This document shows, piece by piece, positions 40,479 to 49,722 of a DNA stretch of 64,000 nt. How positions within the stretch are numbered: position 1 is the stretch's first letter; every line of letters begins with the position of its first letter. The notes under the pieces are model-generated. The model did not search any database. It worked only from the letters and a program-made list of their open reading frames with translations, and was not told the origin of the DNA. The position numbers and the translations under genes are program-made. The stretch comes from Urophycis tenuis (lineage: Eukaryota; Chordata; Actinopteri; Gadiformes; Phycidae): NCBI GenBank assembly GCA_036785325.1, contig JAXIVH010000001.1, forward strand, positions 16,768,825 through 16,832,824, written 5' to 3'.

Positions 40479-41152
40479 ACGCGCGGATGCGTGTGTACCT
40501 CCACGTGGTGTAAGTGACGCACACAGAGGCACCCAAGAAGGCAGGGAAGCAGAGCAAGGTGATGAAGATGGTGGTCATCTGACTGGCCCTGTACGGCTTC
40601 CGGGGAGCCTGGCAGTTCAGCATCACGCTGCCCTGCGCAGAAGACAAGCCCTCGGGTCGGTCAGAGGGTCCGAAACCCCGTGGTTCACTCGCTTCAGATG
40701 GAGCAGTGGTCCGGCGACATGCACTTCTATTCAGCTTCTACTCGCCAATTAACCAGGGAATGAAGTCAAGGAGACCGCACTGGGTGATCTAGGGAGGGAC
40801 TGGCCAAGAGGCGCGGTTCACAAGTGTGGGGCCAGGGCACTGACCATCTTAATGTAGAAGACCAGCAGGAGTTTGATGATCTGCACGCCGGGCAGGAGAG
40901 GCGTGAAGAGGACGCCCAGCCTGACGAGAACACAAAACCACGACATCCCAGTCAGGTGAGGGGTGACAACACAACTTCAAGGCATTCAATGAATCGGCAT
41001 AGGTCATTCATGAAGGTGTCCAACTCATTTATGGGATGTGACTGAAATGAGATATCCCACCAGGCCAGGGTTTGTCCATAGATAAGCTCCAGGACGTTCC
41101 TGGCGATATCAAACACCGGCCTTCTGCTTTTCTTCAGCACCTTCTCTGAAAA

Positions 41153-42054
41153 CTGGGCCCGGGGAAGAGCAGGGACCAGGGGCTTCGTCAGGAATACCAA
41201 AGCGAAGGTCAATAAATCAGGCAGAAGGCTACAAGAAAATAACCTTGCTATGGACGTGTTGATGTTGATTCCTGCAATACCATACAATGACCTGATGTAA
41301 ATATGGCGTTAAAATGCTACCTTCTTTGAATAAATTACAACTTAGATTACTACACATACTTGAGCAGATACATAAATGTACGATTGCTGAACAAATTGTT
41401 CATGCTATCGTTATGTATTATGTTGGCCAACACTCTTACACTGATCGTTCTGTTCAATAAAAGATAAAACAAAAAAAATCTAATGTAGAATAAAATATCT
41501 CCCCGTCAACTATACAAATAGGATAGGTTCATGTTTGTTGTAAAATGTTAGTCTACTCTTCATGAACAGATTGAACATCTACCTCGGACATGGTTCCACG
41601 CATTTGCAGGTTTCTTTGAAAACAAATGCTCATGGCTCGCGTGGAAGTGGGAGCGTCGTCAATGAGTTGTGCTACGGGTTGTGTTACGGGAGTTGTGGTA
41701 CTCCCCCCACCCCCAACAAAAATGTTGTATGATGTAAAATAGCTAAGCAAGACACAAGATATGTCCAGCAACCACATATTTATTAACTGACAAAGGATCA
41801 AGAGGATCAAGAGCTTTCACAAACTTTACAACATTCAACTTTAAAACTCATCAAAAACTTTGTCTAACTGTGCCACGAAGTCCACCAATCCAAGAAAAAT
41901 CTCGCAAAGCTAACACTCTTCACAAACTTCACACACTGGATTAGCCGGTTGAGGAATTTGTCGGTTCGGTACATATGACCAAAGCCGGCCCAAGGCATAA
42001 GCGAACTTAGCGCCTGCTTAGGGCACGGTGGCCAATAGGGGGCCCCCAAGAGCA
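41153..42054. other. No exon recognised upstream of the tmc exons
   Basis: On the minus strand this should hold preceding TMC membrane-segment exons, but no splice-bounded hydrophobic frame was found. Confidence 0.4.
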
Positions 42055-42205
42055 ATTTGAATATATTGAATGAAACTTTGAATATATTGAATGAACCTTT
42101 GAATATATTGAATGAACCTTTGAATATATTGAATGAAACTTTGAATATATTGAATGAACCTTTGAATATATTGAATGAACCTTTGAATATATTGAATGAA
42201 ACTTG
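42055..42205. repeat. Minisatellite, 20-base unit 'ttgaatatattgaatgaacc'
   Basis: Seven tandem units alternating between two variants (ending AACC or AAAC). The minus-strand frame through it repeats FNIFKGS and is not a gene. Confidence 0.93.
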
Positions 42206-42344
42206 ACTGACGTCAGACTTCACGGCAGTGCCTGGCACCCAACATTTGACTCAAGTGACTTGCACAACCCGGATCATATAGTGAGTGACTCAGAATAACC
42301 GGAGTCCTTAAAATGATCCGAATTGACACTCATCACTAGTGTGG

Positions 42345-42530
42345 ACTCTTGCGCCGCGTTTCAACTGGAACGTTCCCCAGGAAATAGGAACCTTTGGAGG
42401 AACTGCAAAGGTTCCTGCGGTGCTTTTCCACCGCAGGAACCAGAGGAAAATTAAGTTCCAGGGACATTATTTCCAACAGTACAGGAACTTTGTGGGTGTG
42501 GCTTGTAGTGCTGAACATCTCTGATTGGTC
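42345..42530. mobile_element. MITE-like palindromic repeat ('caccgcaggaacc')
   Basis: Contains a perfect 13-bp hairpin (GGTTCCTGCGGTG at 42410-42422 paired with 42429-42441) within 'cgcgtttcaactggaacg ... tttccaccgcaggaacc' sequence, a common fish repeat phrase. No coding capacity. Confidence 0.5.
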
Positions 42531-42532
42531 AA

Positions 42533-42534
<2 letters not shown>

Positions 42535-42580
<46 letters not shown>

Positions 42581-42785
42581 CATTTTATTTAGAGGCGCCT
42601 TTCAAAGCACTCAAGGACACCTTACAGACAAGTTAAAAACAAGTAACAAGTAACAATGGCATACTTTGTCAGTGTGTGAGTATGCCACTCGGAATAAGTG
42701 TGAGTCAGAAGTGCAAATGTCTGGTGGGAGAGAGTTCCATAGGCGGGAAGCAGATCGGCTAAAGTACTTTAATTTGATCAAAGCC
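42535..42785 (+). mobile_element. Interspersed repeat, short copy ('gcattttatttagaggcgcc')
   Basis: (AAT)n at 42535-42580 followed by 'gcattttatttagaggcgcc' and 'gggagagagttccataggcgggaagc', related to 30320-31115 and 37335-37570. Confidence 0.6.
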
Positions 42786-43894
42786 ATTTTAACATCTGCA
42801 GCCACAAACCAATGTTTTTTTTGTTCAGTATGGCATGCAGTTAATCACACAGTCCTCTTATTGCATCCATATTGGTAAACTACATTTAAATAACTCATTT
42901 TCTGTTATGTGTATTGATCATTCCTCTTGATAGCAGTAGGTTCAACAAGCCAATGTTTTTACCAGCACTGCGGTACGTGAATAGAGGTTGCTTTTGATAA
43001 CATGGCAGAGTGCATTTTTGCAATATCATAAAACTTTTATTTTGAATACCAACTTCCTCTAGCAGTGTGATGGCCTACTTTTAGTTATCAAAAAGGGAAA
43101 CAACCTAAAAAAAAAAATCTCCAAAACGTGAACACAATATAAAAAGGTGCACCCACACAATCCTGCTCATCAGGGAACTTCACTACACCATTTTACACTT
43201 AATACAATAGTGAAATGCACTATAAATGAAATGCATTATAATGAAATCCTCTAAATACACAGGATATTGTTATTATGGTACTGAGCATATGCTCATTTTA
43301 ACTGGCTGTATGAGTTTGAATATGGAAGCATTTTAGGACAATAATCAAATGAAAATACAATGATGATAATGCAATGGCGCTAATGCTTTAAAATTTAAAT
43401 GCAATCATCCAATTTTCATTAGTTTTTCCAAAAACTCCCCTATAAAGGCGACAATATTGAAATGCACATTAAAAGTTGAAAATGAAAATGCAATAGCACA
43501 GTGCTTTTTATTTGTCATAATATAAATGACATTATTGGGGACAAATAAAATGAAGATGCAAGCATCCAGTTTGCAAAATCAAACTCTTCACACAAAAATT
43601 TATATTATTATTTATTGTGCATATGAACTATGCACAATCTAGATAGCGCTTCTCGTCATATTTGGTGATCACGTGATCACCAAATTTCTCCTCAAATGAA
43701 TGGAGGCTAAATGACTGAACCTCGAGATTGAATTAAAACTGTATTAAAAAGGTCTACTTCCGTATGGCTGTGCTATGTATTTTTCATTTTGAGATATTTG
43801 TGAATAAAGATGTAAACAATTCTCATAGATATACCATTGAGCCTAGCTTTCCATTGTAACATTTGACTCCGCTTATTGATTGCTGGTTGTCAAC

Positions 43895-43968
43895 TAGGTT
43901 GCATAGCTCAGTGGGTAGAGTGTGTTCCACAACTTGAGGGTTGGCGGTTTGGTCCCCATCTCAACTAA
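43895..43968 (+). mobile_element. tRNA-like SINE head fragment
   Basis: 'gcatagctcagtgggtagag' (A-box-like) followed about 30 bases later by 'gggttggcggtttggtcccc' (B-box-like with a mismatch). It is short, has no acceptor-stem pairing and is not a functional tRNA gene. Confidence 0.5.
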
Positions 43969-44084
43969 ATTTATCTCAATGATTACGGGCATTCCTATGC
44001 ACAAGTAATTCCTCTTGTGGAATTACATTTTTCTCATTATTAATGTCTGTGGTCAAAAACAGTGGACTAGGAACAAGTTTCTGA

Positions 44085-44620
44085 TCAGGCAAATTGGACT
44101 CAAGTGACTCGCACAACCCGGATCATACTTGTGAGTGACTCAGAATAACCGGAATCCTTAAAATGATCTGAGTTGACCATCACTAGCGTGGAGTCTTGTG
44201 TCGCGTTTCAGAACGCACCCCAGGAATGATTACATGATTACATGGCAGAGTTCATTTTTGGACACCAACTTCCTTCAAAAGACTGATGGCCTACTTTTAG
44301 TTATCAAACAGGGAAACAATCTTAAAAACAAATTCTCCAAAATGTGGATGTATTAAAGAAGGTGCACCCACATAATCCTGCTCATCAGGGAACTTCACTA
44401 CACCATTGTACACTTGAATTAAAAAACAAAATCATCACCATTACAATTTAATCCTCTAAATACATAGGATATTGTTATGATGGATGGTACTGAGAATATG
44501 GTCATATTAACTGGCTGTATGAGTTTGAAGATAGAAGCATTTTTAGGACAACAATCAAATGGAAAATACAATGACGATAATGCAATAGCACTAATGCTTT
44601 TTATTTTTCATAGGTTCTCT
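44085..44620. repeat. Segmental duplication, right unit
   Basis: Same blocks as 42230-43400 in the same order. It lies directly upstream of the C-type lectin gene, so the left unit may mark the former 5' flank of a second, lost or unassembled lectin copy. Confidence 0.8.
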
Positions 44621-44991
44621 TCAGGTTGTCTACATTAAATACAATAATAATGATGGGCCTAACTAAGATATAGCCTACAATAGATTAAAACATGATCATG
44701 AGTTCCTGGGAACAAAACAATATGAGGAATAATAAATGGTCCTTGAATGCTCACTGAAAAGGGAGTTGTGACAGTGGACAGTTATCAATTTACAGTCACA
44801 CACAGTGAGCTGTTTACTTGTGTGGCTGTGAGAGGAATCACATTATATGACTATGTAAAGTCGAACTTCCTTCTTTAATCTCCATGCTTCCCTTTTCAGT
44901 ACAAAGAGCAATTGTCAGTAGATCATTTGAGTAAAATCATACGGAGCATCACTGCTTTTTCTTTATTGAAGCCAATTTTCTGCTTTAAAAA

Positions 44992-47920
44992 ATGATGCCT
45001 CAAATTCTCAATGCCATACAAGACCTCACAAAGAAAGCAAGATTTCAGCGAGATGCGGAGGAGAGCAAAGATGGTGTGTATAAAAACCCGGATGACACTG
45101 TGATTTACGGCAATGTCAATGTGATGGCCATTGTGTCTGAAGACCTACAGAAGCCCACAGAGGACACATCCCAAAGTATAGAGAAGGCAACAGGTATGCT
45201 GCATGTTTTTTCTGTTATTGTATTTTAGACAGATGCTTTCTGTTGCTTACAATTTATAGATAGACACCTCAGCATGCACAGATTTGCAGAGACTTTTATC
45301 ACAGGCATACAACAAAGTGTGAAACATTGTTTTACGGGAAGAACCCAGCACTGTAATGTAAAATGGACTGCAAGGTATGTGTGATAAAGTATAAATGATA
45401 GGCATTCAGTTTCAAAAAAAGGTGAGTAATGCTTCTCATGGGCTGTGGGTTTAGAAAAGAGGTACACATGCAGAACTGCTGCACTCTGTCTGGGCCTGCT
45501 GACTTTGCTGCTATTGGCTGGAATGGCTCGCCTGGAGATCAGTGGTGAGTATAAATCCAGAAGTTACTTGGTCAAGACTCAATCCATCCATACTATTACA
45601 GCTGCAATGGTATGTGCCAATGTGATACCAGATACCAGAGACCAGATACAGGCCAGCTGTAACAAGGATATCGAAGAGGTGAAAAACCTGAGGGAGGAAA
45701 TCGCCCGCTTAGAGGCTGTCAACATAAACATCACCAACGAAAGAGATGAACTACAGAAGATGCGTGAGTGACTTATCTAGTAGGCCATGTATTTCTTCTA
45801 TTTAGTCCTTCATACAAAAACACATTTTATTGAAAACTCACTCATAAACAAATGTATATATATCAATTCATTGATATATAGTAATTCATTATTGTTCTGA
45901 AAGTGTTGTTTGTTGTTGTGTTTACCCACGTGTCAACAAACGGTGTCAAACAGTGTGTTTCTACTCTTTAACAAGTTGCCCTTTGTGTCACAAAGAGAGC
46001 CACTGCTGTCCTCGGAACTGGACGATGTTTCACAACCACTGTTACATTGTCTCCAACGCAAATAAAACCTGGAGTGAGAGTAAGAAGGATTGTGAGAATC
46101 AGCAAGCGTACCTGGTGACCATAACAAGTGATGAAGAACAGGTGGGAGCTTCTCCTTTATCAGACTAGTTCTGTGGAAGGGTTTATGGAGGCATGAGCTC
46201 AGTGCATGAGCGGAGAATGATGCAAAGTTCCAGGACTTCAATTTTCATATTTGAATTCAGAACTTTTAATTTGGGTGTATTTATTACTTCACAAAAAGTT
46301 ATCTTACAGCCCAAAAAAGGCTAATTCCAAATTATTGTAATTCCAAAAAATTCCAATGTTTCAACTGAAATGAACTCCATTCTGCTGGTTCATTCAACTA
46401 TCAATCATTTGAGTCAGTACTGCAGGGCCGGGGAAGATGGAAGAACATGAGGCCAGTCCAAACCGAATAGTGACTTACCACATACTAATCATCTAAGCGT
46501 GCTTGACTTCACCAAGATCATACCGCAACATCAATGGACCTGCATGTGAACTCCTGCAGGCAGAAGCTCAGCCGGCACTCCATCTGAGCTCTATGGGAGG
46601 CGGCTGTGCTGCCCTGCCAACACCTGGGGTGCCCACCTGAGATGTAATTCTAGAAAGAGATAGTCATTTACTGTCCTCAAAGACAATTGTCTGCATGTTT
46701 AGACACAAAGGACGCAGTGCATTGACACAGTACACAAGAGGTAACAATACAATACAACACAAGACAGACACATTAAAAAGAGGGTTTTGGGCTTTTTACT
46801 GGGGTGTGTAATTATTGCAAAGGACGGCAGAAGCAACAGCACCTTTACAAAAATGGGCCTTGTGATGTTCTGATTGTTTATCTGGGGAGAGGGAGCCCTC
46901 AAGTGGTGACTCCTAACCTAATTTTTATTTCGTACTACCAGTGTTGCCATAGTTTTGAAAAAAGACAATGGCGAAGTAAACGGTCACATGTTTTTCTTAC
47001 TTGACTTGTTGCCCAGAAAAACATTTACCTTTTTGCAGGGATTCCTGAGTAGAGCGTGGAAAAGATACAAGCTTCAACCAATGGGTCCTAAGTCTGCAGG
47101 GGGAGGGAGGGGGGGGGGGGGGGGGGGGAGGTGCTGGTGGAGAGGGTGCTCTGGGTCATGTGAGATTATGTGGGCCTCTCGAGTAACAATACAGGTGATA
47201 CAGTCTGATAGCTTGGGAAGAGTGAGTCCAGTTACTTTACTTTTAGATTTTGAAAAGTCTATTTCTATTTAGTACTGTGAGCACGTTTACACATGCTTAC
47301 ACAGGCACTGTTTCTGTGTGTCACACAGGCTTATGTTAGTGGACTGGAGGAGAGAGCATGGATCGGTCTGGTGAGGGATGGGGATGGGAACAACTGGAAA
47401 TGGGTCGACGGCTCACCACTAACCAAAAGGTAAAACAAACACTTGTTTCATATTTGACTTGTATCCAATCTATTTCTTAATAAACCCTCTTTCACGGAGG
47501 TGTGGTAGGACTAACACACCCTCATAACAGTAATGATGGGTCTGCTCCTTTTATGTACCAGGGCACGGTCAGTAGACTTATCTTCACTAGTTTGTCCTTC
47601 CACCACACCTCTGTAAAAACTATCTATTGTGGGGGTTGAAGAGGAAATGGGTTATTCTGGTGTATGAACTCCCAGGATATGTGGAGGTGAAATCAATAAT
47701 TAAACATCAGACAGAGTTGTTTATTACTTATAGTCCTGGCTTAGTAGATGTGAATGGTTTGTGAAAATGTTATTCCTTCAGGTACTGGGAACCTAACCAA
47801 CCTGATGGCGTCAATGAGGACTGTGTAATGAACGATAACTATAGTAGTAACTATAGATTCTCATGGTATGATGTGCCCTGTGGTTCACCCATGAAATGGA
47901 TCTGTAAAAAAAAAAAATAA
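44992..47920 (+). CDS. Type II C-type lectin receptor with ITIM-like motif
   Basis: Six exons, 44992-45193, 45455-45544, 45602-45763, 45996-46141, 47329-47429 and 47782-47920, give 279 residues in frame. Exon 1 encodes a cytoplasmic tail with the ITIM-like VIYGNV (about residues 38-43). Exon 2 encodes one transmembrane segment (ALCLGLLTLLLLAGMA), exon 3 a charged, probably coiled-coil stalk. Exons 4-6 encode the carbohydrate-recognition domain: CCPRNWTMFHNHCY, AWIGLVRDGDGNNWKWVDGS, YWEPNQPDG and WYDVPCGSPMKWIC. This is the layout of group II/V lectin receptors (CD209, ASGR, Clec4 and teleost immune-related lectin-like receptors). The EPN calcium/mannose motif is kept, but the usual WND is WYD. 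The frame ends in a 12-A run (four Lys) directly before TAA. The exact orthologue is not claimed. Poly(A)-signal-like AATAAA follows the stop. Confidence 0.88.
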
Positions 47921-48719
47921 TAAATCTCTGATACCATTACAGTACATTAACCTGACTGTATGTTTTTTTCACTCTGCCTCACACCACAATATAAATAACT
48001 TGTGACTACTGGGCTCTGACCTCAAGACATTGATGAATATAGCATTTGTTTTTTCTTGGACTAACAAGGTTAAAGCCAACAGCTACCTGCAGTTATTAAT
48101 CTGCTGACACATGGCTGTATTTATAAATATTGGGTGGATTAAGAGTAGTAAAATATTGTTTAACTTACATCTTTTCATCCATCCATTTGCTTGACAAAAT
48201 GATGATTGTAATAATGATTACAATGATTACAATTAAAACGACAGTGAGCTAGCTAATAACAATAGGTAGGTATGGGAAGTTATAAAGATGGACAAAACAT
48301 AAGATAATGTGTTATGTTTACTTTGAATGAACACAAAACGACAAGTACATAACTTGGATGTTTATGGAAACTCACGAGAAACAGAAGTATTCTTGCAGAT
48401 CTCGTTGCCTCCAATGACATGAGTGGCCCGGGCACGCTTTTTTCTCTATCTGGGCCTTGCGTGTGGATGTAATCATCTCCAAAGTATGCACTGTGTGCAG
48501 GGCTGTACAGTGCGAGCATGTCGTCACATATGCGACTAAAAATATATTAGTGCGAGTAGAAAAAATAAAATGGGCGCACACGTGCGAGTACTGATTTCAA
48601 CCCTTTCATTCGCATTTTGCTCCTAAAATAAGTCCATACAAGATGGATCAGAGACCAGAGATGGCAACAACTAGCGTTGGCACTATAGTGCTACCGACCT
48701 ATGCTACCGACAGTGCTAG
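47921..48719. other. No gene recognised; hAT-like repeat end at 48498
   Basis: AT-rich sequence after the lectin. At 48498 a CAGGGCTGTACAGTGCG terminus, like that of the MITE at 38977, begins a hAT-like fragment of about 200 bases. Its other end is not recognised before the LTR at 48720. Confidence 0.5.
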
Positions 48720-49062
48720 TGTTATTAGAATAAGGGGGGTAGGTTTGTGACTGATATAGGTGGGGGGGCTCATGGGAAGTGGGCACGTGGGTGAATGTAA
48801 AACAGGAAGTGGGTGGTTGGAAAAACGTGTGTCATGTTAGCCGATGGAGTGAGCTGTTTGGGTAAATGTACATGTTCAGCGGAAAGTGGCCTATTAAACT
48901 GGCATTCTGAGACATCTAGCCTCCTTGGTTTCATCACCAATATAATCAGTAGGATAACCTGTGGTTTGGACGATTACCTCGCGAGCTGCCGGCAAGTGGA
49001 GTTAAACTGAAGAAATTAACGAGCCAACCTGCAGCCGCGGTCCAGAGACAGAAATAGGTAAC
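48720..49062 (+). repeat. 5' long terminal repeat of the Ty3/gypsy element
   Basis: Starts TGTTATTAGAATAAGG and ends GGTAACA, fitting TG...CA. The first 66 or so bases recur at 58242-58309, just after the pol gene and a purine-rich tract. One base after the end, TGGGGGCTCAGTCCGGAT (49064-49081) resembles a tRNA-Pro-type primer binding site. Confidence 0.8.
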
Positions 49063-49131
49063 ACTGGGGGCTCAGTCCGGATTTCTACTACCTTGGTGAG
49101 TGAGACGAGAGGATAAAGTTTACAGCCAGAG

Positions 49132-49714
49132 TTGACCCGCACTAATTTGGAGGTATGCAATATAACGCTTCAAGTAAATTTACCGCAAGAGAGAAATGCC
49201 AACGCGATAAATGATTATGAAAAGACACTAGGGAATCTGACAACGTATTTCAACAAATCTATGTGGTTAACTCCTCTTGAAACGAGCCAGTCGTTATGTT
49301 TGGAGCCACAAGTGTCTGGGAATGTTGGCCAAATTGGCGCGAGCTGCTTTAGTTGTGCTAGCCAGCCCAGGCAGTTTGGATGCACAACAAGGCAACAGGC
49401 TACATGTTCTAATGACAGTGAGAGTGCTTTTACCCACGAATCACCTACACCATTGTCAAATACTGATCCCTTTTTGGCTGATGTAGTGAATGAAATGGTG
49501 AGGAGAGGGGAAGTGGAAGATTCACAGAGCATGTTGCCTAAGCATGTGGATATTACACAAGCAGATGTCAAGACAAATGTACCATTATGTGTTTGTCCAG
49601 CAAATGCCATGCCCAGAACAGTTCATATTAACCCCTTCATACCTGATCCACATAGCATTTGTGCTAGAAGCACACCAATAAGAACTAACCCATTCACCGC
49701 AGCATTAATTGAGT
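49132..49714 (+). pseudogene. gag, N-terminal part
   Basis: Open frame from 49132 of about 194 codons before the hAT insertion point, starting about 50 bases after the primer binding site. No named domain is recognisable, as usual for the variable gag N-terminus. The frame resumes at 52347 past the hAT insertion and is lost again at the Rex1 insertion. Confidence 0.65.
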
Positions 49715-49722
49715 CTCCACAG
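49715..49722. repeat. Target-site duplication of the nested hAT, left copy
   Basis: CTCCACAG, repeated exactly at 52339-52346 on the far side of the element. Eight bases is the hAT target-duplication length. Confidence 0.95.

Larger units (their letters stand above)
38794..41152 (-). pseudogene. Transmembrane channel-like protein (TMC6/TMC8 type), C-terminal exons only, interrupted
   Basis: TMC proteins are multi-pass membrane proteins; TMC6 and TMC8 (EVER1/2) act in lymphoid and epithelial cells. Minus-strand exons are 41061-41152 (RRPVFDIARNVLELIYGQTLAW), 40845-40920 (LGVLFTPLLPGVQIIKLLLV), 40499-40632 (LNCQAPRKPYRAS; TTIFITLLCFPAFLGA), 40058-40234 (IQPSVSCGPFRG; LVENPLFLFVAAGI), 39798-39908 (IVIYFNMQVVGGQRKIIHLL), 39491-39577 (EGEDKKFLITRLQSIHERKR) and a last exon from 38808 to the stop at 38794. 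Phases agree. Together they cover about 220 of the roughly 800 residues expected. Exon 39798-39908 carries a 32-nt insertion with an in-frame TAA at 39842-39844. No upstream TMC exons were found to the right. It could still be an allele or assembly artefact rather than a fixed pseudogene. Confidence 0.8.
42230..43400. repeat. Segmental duplication, left unit
   Basis: Blocks 'gtgacttgcacaacccgga' and 'gtgactcagaataaccgga' (42250-42360), and a longer stretch from 'cctacttttagttatcaaa' to 'gataatgcaatggcgctaat' (43072-43385), recur in the same order and orientation at 44085-44620. The left unit is expanded by inserted repeats (42345-42785). Confidence 0.8.

Noticed and set aside
43895..43968. 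Possible tRNA gene
   Set aside because: A- and B-box-like segments are present but no cloverleaf with paired acceptor stem could be drawn; it is treated as a SINE fragment.
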